31,439 bases of DNA, taken from NCBI GenBank assembly GCA_910579155.1, contig CAJTTS010000035.1, positions 1-31,439 on the forward strand, read 5' to 3'. Below the pieces are notes generated by a model, which saw nothing but the letters and a program-made list of their open reading frames with translations, had not been told where the DNA came from and did not search any database. Origin of the DNA: an uncultured Oscillospiraceae bacterium (GTDB lineage Bacteria; Bacillota_A; Clostridia; Oscillospirales; Oscillospiraceae). Positions within the stretch are counted from its first letter, which is position 1. The number at the start of each line of letters is the position of its first letter. Of this stretch, positions 14,490 through 20,779 are shown piece after piece. Position numbers and translations under genes: made by a program.

Positions 14490-14815
14490 TACGCCATCTC
14501 CAGCAGGTCATGTAGGTAAAATACGAAGAACGTGACACAGAAAGCCAGGTAGAGCAGGCCCAGCAGCAGCTCATGGCGGCGGCGCAGCTTGGCGAATTTC
14601 ACCAGCATGACCGTGGACAGCATGCCGAACTGCACGATCCATACGGCGTAGTCCGGGCTGTCCCGGAAGACGGCGTGGAGCACGCTGATGAGCGCGCAGA
14701 TCAGCATGCTCACGCTGAGAGCTATGTTGTTGGCCCTGTGGAGAACCTCCAGATCCACCAGATCCTGGTCTTTATTTTCCTCCCGGCTCCTTTTCAAAAT
14801 TTCGTCCCTGTCCAT
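14489..14815 (-). CDS. DUF6442-like small membrane protein
   Basis: This 108-residue protein begins MDRDEILKRSREENKDQD, a start that matches DUF6442 proteins as I remember them. It then has three to four hydrophobic helices (about 31-50, 57-73 and 83-103) and ends with an acidic tip. I chose the ATG at 14815: GGGAGG precedes it by 8 bases, and the longer open frame upstream runs through the promoter and the repeat at 14940-15151. It is the first gene of an operon with an Xre regulator, a recurrent pair in Clostridia. The molecular role is unknown. Confidence 0.7.
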   Translation of the reverse strand: MDRDEILKRSREENKDQDLVDLEVLHRANNIALSVSMLICALISVLHAVFRDSPDYAVWIVQFGMLSTVMLVKFAKLRRRHELLLGLLYLAFCVTFFVFYLHDLLEMA

Positions 14816-14840
14816 AGGGCGGACCTCCCAAATCGCATTG

Positions 14841-14924
14841 CCAAGTTTACTTGGTACTGCGATCATAGCACTGCCAAGTGTACTTGTCAATAGGCCGGAA
14901 GAAAATTCGCCAAGTTTTCTTGGC
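14841..14924 (-). promoter_or_regulatory. Promoter with three palindromic operators upstream of the DUF6442-Xre operon
   Basis: TTGACA (14890-14885), a 17-base spacer and TATGAT (14867-14862) form a strong minus-strand promoter. Three related palindromes surround it: CCAAGTTTACTTGG (14841-14854, downstream of -10), CCAAGTGTACTTGT (14874-14887, overlapping -35 and spacer) and GCCAAGTTTTCTTGGC (14909-14924, upstream). Their centres are 33 and 36 bases apart. They are probable sites for the Xre protein encoded in the operon. Confidence 0.85.
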
Positions 14925-14939
14925 AAAGCGCACCGTGCC

Positions 14940-15151
14940 AGCGGGGGCGGAGTACCCTTTCCCTGAGGGGACGACGGTTTATACCGCTGCGTTTGACAGG
15001 GCCGGAGAACCTTTCCTCCGTGGGGACAGTTCAGACCAGGTCGGGCAGAAACCTGATTCTTTCTGCATGTCCTGTTCGAGTCGTCCCCACGGAGGAAAGG
15101 TTCTCCGGCCCGTTCTATCGCCCCGCAAAGAAAGGGCACTCCGCCCCTGCT
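14940..15151. repeat. Large foldback inverted repeat, MITE-like
   Basis: Two pairs of complementary arms nest inside each other. The inner pair is perfect over 29 bases (14999-15027 with 15083-15111). The outer pair (14940-14961 with 15130-15151) matches at about 20 of 22 positions. The centre (15028-15082) contains a smaller GCAGAAA/TTTCTGC hairpin. No credible gene lies inside, so this explains the 14925-15190 gap. It may be a non-autonomous transposable element or a structured RNA; no transposase is nearby. Confidence 0.8.
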
Positions 15152-15190
15152 AAATGCGGCAGCATAGATTGCCCTCGCGGGGGACGAGGG

Positions 15191-15814
15191 CTATTTCAGC
15201 CCGTCCAGGTACGCCCCCACGTCGAAGGGGTCGAGCGGGCTGTCCTTGCGCAGGTACAGCGGATGGTGCGGGTGGCCCGCCTTGGTGCGCTTCCCGGCAG
15301 AGAACCACCGGGCGCCCCAGCCCTCCCCCACCGCGATCATATCCCGGACGCACTGGGGCAGATAGTCCCTCTTTTCGATAACCGCCCCCCAGGCCGCCCA
15401 CACCGCCGGATTCCAGTCTTTGCTCAGCGACAGGGCGTAATCGAAGGCCCGCAGGTTCTCCACGTGAAGGGCGGCGTTGCAGGACTGATCCATGTCCTCG
15501 GGCCGGGTGGCCCGTTGGGCGTAGACGTTGAACATGATGAAGCTGTCGTACCCGTTGTGATGGGCCACCCGTTCCACAGATTTCAGCGTGTTGTCCAGGT
15601 CGCCGGGGGCGGCGGTGGAGGGGTTGACCCCCACGCAGATCAGGGGCCGTTCCCCGCGGGTGCCCAGGATGTAACGATACTCTCCGTAATGATTGGGCAC
15701 ATAAAGCCATTTCGTAATATCGTAGTCGAGGGAAGGCTCCAGCGCCGCTGCCAGGGCGTCGTCAAACCGGACCAGCTCCAGCAGGGCGGTATCGCTGCTT
15801 GGAATGTGCATCAT
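15191..15814 (-). CDS. DUF1643 domain protein
   Basis: This 207-residue soluble protein belongs to DUF1643, whose function is unknown. Family hallmarks are a sheet leading to CVGVNPSTA (60-68), then the MFNVYAQRAT segment (94-103) and a WAAWG motif near 139-143 with a conserved Trp-Gly. The start is either ATG at 15814 or the adjacent ATG at 15811; GAGGTG lies 2 and 5 bases upstream respectively, so the second may be used. It has its own extended -10 promoter and is divergent from the exporter-like gene at 15941. A small GCCCTCG hairpin overlaps its stop codon. Confidence 0.85.
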   Translation of the reverse strand: MMHIPSSDTALLELVRFDDALAAALEPSLDYDITKWLYVPNHYGEYRYILGTRGERPLICVGVNPSTAAPGDLDNTLKSVERVAHHNGYDSFIMFNVYAQRATRPEDMDQSCNAALHVENLRAFDYALSLSKDWNPAVWAAWGAVIEKRDYLPQCVRDMIAVGEGWGARWFSAGKRTKAGHPHHPLYLRKDSPLDPFDVGAYLDGLK

Positions 15815-15829
15815 ATCACCTCAAACGAT

Positions 15830-15835
15830 ATTGTA
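15830..15835 (-). promoter_or_regulatory. Extended -10 promoter of the DUF1643 gene
   Basis: TGG immediately before TACAAT on the minus strand gives an extended -10 element 15 bases upstream of the start codon region. The -35 box at a 17-base distance (TTCCTA) is weak. The short distance implies a leader of only about 10 bases. Confidence 0.55.
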
Positions 15836-15882
15836 CCATAAAAGTCAGGGGATAGGAAGGCCGGTTTGAGGGCAAAACACGG

Positions 15883-15911
15883 TTGCGGGGAGGTTCGAGT
15901 TGTGATATGAT
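15883..15911 (+). promoter_or_regulatory. Promoter of the exporter-like gene and sfsA
   Basis: TTGCGG (15883-15888), a 17-base spacer and TATGAT (15906-15911) with an extended TGA before it form the promoter. It drives the two overlapping genes at 15941-17340. Confidence 0.75.
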
Positions 15912-15940
15912 ACTAAAATCAAATTGATGGAGGTGGGGCG

Positions 15941-16516
15941 ATGGAGCAGCGGAATAATCAGACCCTGGCTCCGGAGCACCGGCGGCGCATCGGTATGCGC
16001 ATCATCAAGACGGTGGTCGCGGTATTTCTGTGCGGCCTGCTGGCTTTTTTGCGGGATAAGTCCGCCCTTTACTCCATGTTCGCCGCCCTCTTCTGCGTTC
16101 AAAAATCAACAGGCAAGACTATCCAGTCATCCATCAACCGGGTGTTGGGTACCCTGGTGGGCGGCGTGGTGGGGGTGCTGACGGTGTACGCTATGGATAC
16201 CCTGAACATCCTGCACATCGACCTGCTGCGCTATTTGTTGATGTCCCTGCTGCTTATCCCCACCATTGAGTTTTGCCTGGCTATCAAAAAGCCAGACTGC
16301 GCCGGCATGGCCTGCATGGTAGTTATGTGCCTGGTGGTGGACCCGGGGGACAGGCCCGCCGTGGATTCCATTGAGCGGCTCTTCGAAACAGCGGTGGGCG
16401 TGGCGCTGGCCAGCGGCATCGACGTGCTGCTACCCCACCAGCCGGTCCCCCCGCCCGCCCCGGAGCGCGCCGGCATGGGAGAGCCGCCCAAAGACAGCGG
16501 GGAGGGAGGCAAGTGA
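15941..16516 (+). CDS. Aromatic acid exporter family (FUSC-like) membrane protein
   Basis: This 191-residue protein matches the N-terminal membrane half of the aromatic-acid-exporter/FUSC families: IGMRIIKTVVAVFLCGLLAFLRDKSALYSMFAALFCVQKSTGKTIQSS with the typical Arg, Lys and Ser/Thr spacing. About four to five hydrophobic helices lie between residues 18 and 165. It ends in a Pro-rich cytoplasmic tail, without the soluble domain of larger relatives. GGAGGTGGGG precedes the ATG. Its stop overlaps the GTG start of sfsA by 4 bases. The transported compound is unknown; export of organic acids is only a family-level guess. Confidence 0.72.
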   Translation: MEQRNNQTLAPEHRRRIGMRIIKTVVAVFLCGLLAFLRDKSALYSMFAALFCVQKSTGKTIQSSINRVLGTLVGGVVGVLTVYAMDTLNILHIDLLRYLLMSLLLIPTIEFCLAIKKPDCAGMACMVVMCLVVDPGDRPAVDSIERLFETAVGVALASGIDVLLPHQPVPPPAPERAGMGEPPKDSGEGGK

Positions 16517-17340
16517 CCTATCAGGATATCCACGCCGCTCGGTTCCTGGCCCGGCCCAACCGCTTCATCGCCCTGGTGGAGCTGGACGGCAGGGAGGAGA
16601 CCGTCCACGTGAAGAATACCGGGCGGTGTAAAGAGCTTTTGCTTCCCGGCTGTACCGTATACTTGGAGGGCGGCGTCAATCCCCGGCGCAAAACGAAATA
16701 CGATCTGGTGGCGGTGGAGAAGCTGCGCCCCGGCAAACCGCCTTTGCTCATCAACATGGACGCCCAGGCCCCCAACCGGGTGTTTGGGGAGTGGATGGCG
16801 GCGGGGCTGGGCGGGCCGTTGGGCTTGCCCAAACCGGATTTGCTCCGTCCGGAGAAAACCTGGGGGAATTCCCGGTTTGATTTCTACTGGGAGTGTTCGG
16901 AAGCGGGAGTCATGGGACTCCCGCGCGAGCCCGGCGAAGCGGGCCGCGTGGAGAGAGGAGGGGCAAGAGAGCAGGATTTGGAATGTCCGGCAGGGCATTC
17001 CGAATCAGAGCGGACTTTGCCCCGACAAGGCTTCGTGGAAGTGAAGGGCTGCACCCTGGAGGAGGACGGTCTGGCCCTGTTCCCCGACGCTCCCACCCAG
17101 CGGGGGGTGAAGCACCTGCGGGAGCTCATTGCCTGCCGTAGCGCGGGATATGAGGCGGCGGTATGCCTGGTGATCCAGATGGAGGGGATGAGGTTCTTCT
17201 CCCCCAATGACCGCACCCACCCGGAATTCGGCGCGGCTCTGCGGGAGGCGGCGGACGCCGGGGTAAAGGTGCTGGCGGTGGAGTGCGCCGTCACGCCGGA
17301 CAGCCTGGCCATGACCAGGCCGGTGCCGGTGGCGCTGTGA
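16513..17340 (+). CDS. sfsA: SfsA-family DNA/RNA nuclease-like protein with an in-frame insertion
   Basis: This 275-residue protein is SfsA (sugar fermentation stimulation protein), a family with an OB-like N-terminal domain and a PD-(D/E)XK-type nuclease core; its cell role is unclear. Visible signatures are FIALVELDGREETVHVKNTGRCKELL (18-43), GNSRFDFY (118-125), FVEVKG (174-179) and FPDAPTQRGVKHLREL (190-205). Normal family members are about 230-240 residues. Here residues about 129-171 (SEAGVM to LPRQ) sit between two strands of the core and have no SfsA counterpart. They are encoded by a hairpin-rich DNA block (16897-17025) inserted in frame. The GTG start overlaps the preceding gene, so the two are translationally coupled. 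Confidence 0.9.
   Translation: MTYQDIHAARFLARPNRFIALVELDGREETVHVKNTGRCKELLLPGCTVYLEGGVNPRRKTKYDLVAVEKLRPGKPPLLINMDAQAPNRVFGEWMAAGLGGPLGLPKPDLLRPEKTWGNSRFDFYWECSEAGVMGLPREPGEAGRVERGGAREQDLECPAGHSESERTLPRQGFVEVKGCTLEEDGLALFPDAPTQRGVKHLRELIACRSAGYEAAVCLVIQMEGMRFFSPNDRTHPEFGAALREAADAGVKVLAVECAVTPDSLAMTRPVPVAL
16897..17025 (+). repeat. Palindromic element inserted in frame in sfsA
   Basis: The stretch has several nested hairpins: a 9-bp stem GCGGGAGTC with GACTCCCGC (16903-16911 and 16916-16924), GCCCG with CGGGC (16929-16933 and 16940-16944), and GATTTGGAATG with CATTCCGAATC (16975-16985 and 16996-17006, 10 of 11 pairs). It is about 129 bases, a multiple of three, and free of stop codons in the gene frame. 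This is the behaviour of in-frame palindromic elements such as those known in Rickettsia. Confidence 0.7.
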
Positions 17341-17349
17341 GTACATCAT

Positions 17350-17382
17350 AAGCGGGAGACGCGCCATGCGTCTCCCGCTTTC
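17350..17382. terminator. Bidirectional terminator between sfsA and the 520-residue orphan gene
   Basis: A 12-bp stem AGCGGGAGACGC with its complement (17351-17362 and 17368-17379) and a five-base loop lies between two convergent genes. Only a short T run follows (TTTCGT), so its strength is moderate. Confidence 0.75.
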
Positions 17383-17383
17383 G

Positions 17384-18946
17384 TCAGCTTTGGGGCAAGG
17401 GCAGGTCGATCTCCAAATCCTCGACCGTCTTCCGGTAGAAGGTCATCCGCCATTGAATCTCATCTGTGTGTCGGAACCGCAGGGCGGAGCAAGCCGCCCG
17501 GGTCTGCACCTCGGACCTGTTGATGGGAGTCAGGGCCGCCGGCCCCCTGCTCATGGCGATGATGCCCACCGACGACGCGCTGGTAGGCCCCATGGGGTCG
17601 GGCGGCGCTTTCCGCCGGGGGCGGTCCCCCTGGCCACAGTCCTGGAGGGATACGGCCCCCCTGGGCAGGTCGGGGGTGACGGCATAGGCCATGGCGGTGT
17701 AGCAGGGCGGGTACTCCCACTCCCCGTCCTCCATGTTGGCGAGCTGCTCAGGGGTGAACGTCTGGGGCTCATACTCCACCACGTGGAGGGTGTGGGCCTC
17801 GCCGGTGACGGGGTGGGTGAAGGGGACGGCGTCCCCCGGCCCATGGACGGTAAACCGGGGTCCGGGGACGGGCTGCGGGTACTGGCCCATGCGGAGCTTC
17901 AGCGTCCGCAACGCCGGTTTGCCCTTGGTGGCCCAGGAGAAGGATCGGCGGTCAAACATCCAGCCCCGCTCCGGGTCCAGACCGTAGTGCTCCATGAGCC
18001 AGATGGCCTCCCAGGTCTGCTGACAGCCGGCGGAGCGCTCCTCCGGGGGCATGCAGGACACCGGGACCCAGCCGAAGCCGGTGCCGCCCCGGTGCCCCAG
18101 CTCTTTGCCGTTTACCTCCATTCCGGGGTCGAAGGAGACGGTCTGGGGGTGCTCCGCGTGAAATTGATCCTGCTCCTCCGGGGTGAACTTCCGCTCCCCT
18201 TGAATCCAGGGGGCCCATTTCTCCAGGAAAGCCCGGATGGCTTTCGGCTCCACCTCCATACAGAAGTCCGCCACCAGCCCTTGCCCGCACAGATACACGG
18301 CGGGCACGTGCCACAGGCGTCCGGCCCAGGTGAACCGGGCGTCCAGCCGTACCTCCTTGCCGGGGCGGTCCCGGCCCTGGTGGCGCGGGCCGAAATCGCC
18401 GTCCAAATACACCTTCCACGCCGGGCGGACGTGCTCGCGGGGCTCCTCGGGGACCAGGCGGTTGTACTCCGGCCTGAACCGAAGCCTGGCGTAGTCGAAG
18501 CCGGACTGTACCTCCCGGATGCAGCCGTAGGGGTCCTCCATGGGGGTCAGGCCCAGGCCGTCCCCCAGCGCGTCCAGGGCGGCCCGCTGCTCCGGCGTAA
18601 TTCCGCAAGCCTCTTCCTCCAGGAAGGCGTAGAAGGAGTCCCGGTCCCAGCGGTGGGCCTGCTCCAGCGCCGCCGTGTGGCCGCAGGCCAGCACCAGGCG
18701 CAGGAAGTCCTCAAAGCTCCGGGCCAGGGGGTGGACGTGGTCCCCGGGCAGGTTGGCCGGGCTGACGGCGAACACCATGCCGCCGAAGCCCTGGACAAAG
18801 CAGTAGTGGACGCCGTCCACGCCCTCCCAGCCGATGACCTCCGCCCCGACGGGGGTGCAGAAGTAGTCGCGGTGGGCGCCGCCCCGGCCTAGCCCTAGCT
18901 GGGAGAGGTTGATGCCAAGCCTTTTGTAGCGCTCGTAAAGCGTCAT
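17384..18946 (-). CDS. Uncharacterised 520-residue protein
   Basis: I do not recognise a defined family. The N-terminal 90 residues (YFCTPVGAEVIGWEGVDGVHYCFV, then HPLARSFEDFLRLVLACG) recall the end of SMI1/KNR4 (SUKH) domains, where a Ser-Phe-Glu-Asp-Phe-Leu motif is common; this is only a hint. The middle (residues about 170-330) is rich in Trp, Pro and charged residues, with no signal peptide or membrane helix, so the protein is probably cytoplasmic. It has its own promoter at 18980-19008 and a terminator shared with sfsA, so it is transcribed alone. Codon use resembles its neighbours. If the SUKH hint holds, an immunity-like binding role is possible. Confidence 0.75.
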   Translation of the reverse strand: MTLYERYKRLGINLSQLGLGRGGAHRDYFCTPVGAEVIGWEGVDGVHYCFVQGFGGMVFAVSPANLPGDHVHPLARSFEDFLRLVLACGHTAALEQAHRWDRDSFYAFLEEEACGITPEQRAALDALGDGLGLTPMEDPYGCIREVQSGFDYARLRFRPEYNRLVPEEPREHVRPAWKVYLDGDFGPRHQGRDRPGKEVRLDARFTWAGRLWHVPAVYLCGQGLVADFCMEVEPKAIRAFLEKWAPWIQGERKFTPEEQDQFHAEHPQTVSFDPGMEVNGKELGHRGGTGFGWVPVSCMPPEERSAGCQQTWEAIWLMEHYGLDPERGWMFDRRSFSWATKGKPALRTLKLRMGQYPQPVPGPRFTVHGPGDAVPFTHPVTGEAHTLHVVEYEPQTFTPEQLANMEDGEWEYPPCYTAMAYAVTPDLPRGAVSLQDCGQGDRPRRKAPPDPMGPTSASSVGIIAMSRGPAALTPINRSEVQTRAACSALRFRHTDEIQWRMTFYRKTVEDLEIDLPLPQS

Positions 18947-18979
18947 GGATAATCCCTCCAGGCCGATTGATTGGAATAT

Positions 18980-19008
18980 ATTATAGCACGCTTGACAAAG
19001 GAAGGCAA
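18980..19008 (-). promoter_or_regulatory. Promoter of the 520-residue orphan gene
   Basis: TTGCCT (19008-19003), a 17-base spacer and a perfect TATAAT (18985-18980) read on the minus strand about 35 bases before the ATG. Confidence 0.8.
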
Positions 19009-19080
19009 CAGGCCGCCTGCGGAGCCTCAGTTTAGGGAAGTGCCGCCGGTTGAAAACCCGGGCAATTGCAGGAAAACGGC

Positions 19081-19109
19081 TTGAACAGGGCTGGACTCTA
19101 TGATAAAAT
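19081..19109 (+). promoter_or_regulatory. Promoter ahead of the VOC fragment and the SWIM-VWA operon
   Basis: TTGAAC (19081-19086), a 17-base spacer and TAAAAT (19104-19109) preceded by TGA form an extended -10 promoter. It is the only convincing promoter seen before the five-gene operon, with the truncated VOC reading frame first behind it. Confidence 0.75.
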
Positions 19110-19146
19110 CAGAGCAATTGATTGGAGTTTACGGAGGAGGATTTCA

Positions 19147-19236
19147 ATGTATCAAGGCACTTTAATTGCGGTAACGGACATGGAAGAGAGCAAGAAGTTC
19201 TATCATGATATCCTGAAGGAATGCCTGGAGCGCTGA
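19147..19236 (+). pseudogene. Truncated VOC (glyoxalase/bleomycin-resistance fold) gene fragment
   Basis: This reading frame of 29 residues starts MYQGTLIAVTDMEESKKFYH, which is the classic first beta strand and helix of a VOC-superfamily protein, where the next residues would normally continue to about 120 amino acids. It stops after CLER. A strong GGAGGAGG ribosome site and a good promoter precede it, so the 5' end of a real VOC gene remains while the body has been lost. The next gene begins 82 bases later. It may now act only as a leader peptide for the downstream operon. Confidence 0.75.
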
Positions 19237-19317
19237 TTTCCAGTGTTGCGCCCGTCCCCGTCCCCCCGGCCCTGGGACGGAACCGCCGTGATCTTTATCT
19301 GGAAGGAGTTTTGGAAT

Positions 19318-20766
19318 ATGGAATTGACCGAGCTGTTGATCCTCCGTGAGGCCCCCAGCCCCGCGGCGGCGGAAAACGGCAGAAAACTGTCCGGTAGGGG
19401 CAGCTTTTCCGCCCGCCGAAAGGCGGAGGACGGCTCCCTCTACTGGGCGGAGTGCGCGGGCAGCGGCAAGAACCCCTACCGCGTGTCCATCGACTTCACG
19501 AACCAGGACGCGCCCGTCTGCCGCTGCTCCTGCCCCAGCCGGCAGTTTCCCTGCAAGCACGCCCTGGGGCTGATGTTCGAGATGCTGGCGGAAAAGGAAT
19601 TCGAGACGGCGGACATCCCCCAGGACGTGGCCGATAAGCGGGCACGCCAGGCCGCCCGGGCCGCGAAAAAGGAAGCCGCCGGGGAGGACGGCAGGCCTGC
19701 CAAGCCAAAGAAGCCCAACGCCGCCGCCCGGAAGAAAAAGCTGGCCAAACAACTGGAGGGCCTGGACATGGCGGAGCGGATGGTGGACGACCTGCTGACC
19801 TCCGGCCTGGGCACCCTGGCGGGCAGCTCCGCCCAGACCTTCAATAAGCTGGCCAAGGATTTGGGGAGCTGCTATCTCACCGGGCCCCAGACGGCGTTTA
19901 CCCGCATCGCCCTGACGGTGCGTGCGGTACAGAAGGACCCGGCCCAGGCGGACGCGGCTTACGCGGAGGCGCTGCGGCTGCTGGTGGCGTTGCGCTCCAC
20001 CATCAAGAAGGGCCGGGCGTTCCTGGGCGAAAAGCTGGAGGCGGGGGACTATTCCGCCGAGGACTCCGCGCTGTTTGAGGCGCTGGGCGGCGTGTGGAAG
20101 CTGGAGGACCTGAGGGCCGCCGGCCTGGTGCGGGAGAGGGCCAGACTGGTCCAGCTTTCCTTCGACGTGTCCTTCGACGAGGCGAAAAAGGAGTACATCG
20201 AGCGGGGCTGGTGGCTGGACCTGGACGCCGGGGACCTTTGGCAGACGCTGAACCTGCGCCCCCTGAAGGCGCTGAACTATGTAAAGGGGGACGACAGCCG
20301 CTTTGATTTGCTGGAGGTCCCGGCCCTGTACCTCTACCCCGGCGAGGGGGACCGCCGGGTGCGCTGGGACGGCGCGACCGCCCGGCCCCTGTTCCCGGCG
20401 GAGCAGGCCGCCCTGCCCGCCCTGGCCCAGCCGGACCTGGCGTCGGCGGTGAAGCTGGCAAAGGGGAAGATCAAAAACACCCTGGCCCCCAAGTTTCTGG
20501 CGGTGCTGGCGCCTATCGGGAGGCTGGGAAAGCTGGGGGAGGAATTTGTGCTGGAGGACCCAAAAGGAGACCGCATTCTCCTTCGGGACCGCCCCGAGGA
20601 CGGCCCCGGCCACGCCTGTACCCATCGGCTGGGGATGCTGCCCCGGGCGATTTCGCCGGGTAGCGCCCTGTTCGGGCTGATGTTCTACGACGGGCGGGAC
20701 AGGACCCTGTGCCTCCACCCCTACAGCGTGGTCACCCCCAAGCGGGTGGTCCGGCTGCAATATTGA
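19318..20766 (+). CDS. SWIM zinc-finger protein of a MoxR/VWA cluster
   Basis: This 482-residue protein carries a SWIM zinc finger near its N-terminus: Cys68, Cys70, Cys72, Cys79 and His81 in the arrangement CxCx6-CxH (segment VCRCSCPSRQFPCKHALG). SWIM domains bind DNA or protein. A Lys/Ala-rich linker (about 104-146) follows, then a mainly helical C-terminal part with Trp-rich segments near 300. SWIM proteins of this kind are encoded beside MoxR ATPases and VWA proteins (E. coli YehQ is one). I chose the ATG at 19318 because GGAAGGAG lies 9 bases upstream; an open frame back to 19243 lacks a signal. The next start follows 13 bases after its stop. Confidence 0.85.
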   Translation: MELTELLILREAPSPAAAENGRKLSGRGSFSARRKAEDGSLYWAECAGSGKNPYRVSIDFTNQDAPVCRCSCPSRQFPCKHALGLMFEMLAEKEFETADIPQDVADKRARQAARAAKKEAAGEDGRPAKPKKPNAAARKKKLAKQLEGLDMAERMVDDLLTSGLGTLAGSSAQTFNKLAKDLGSCYLTGPQTAFTRIALTVRAVQKDPAQADAAYAEALRLLVALRSTIKKGRAFLGEKLEAGDYSAEDSALFEALGGVWKLEDLRAAGLVRERARLVQLSFDVSFDEAKKEYIERGWWLDLDAGDLWQTLNLRPLKALNYVKGDDSRFDLLEVPALYLYPGEGDRRVRWDGATARPLFPAEQAALPALAQPDLASAVKLAKGKIKNTLAPKFLAVLAPIGRLGKLGEEFVLEDPKGDRILLRDRPEDGPGHACTHRLGMLPRAISPGSALFGLMFYDGRDRTLCLHPYSVVTPKRVVRLQY

Positions 20767-20779
20767 GGAGGTGTGCGCG

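Noticed and set aside
15028..15082. A TGTTCGAGTC sequence resembling a tRNA T loop inside the foldback repeat
   Set aside because: No D arm, 5-bp anticodon stem with 7-base loop, or matching T stem can be formed around it. The neighbouring 7-bp hairpin has an 8-base loop, so a tRNA was excluded.
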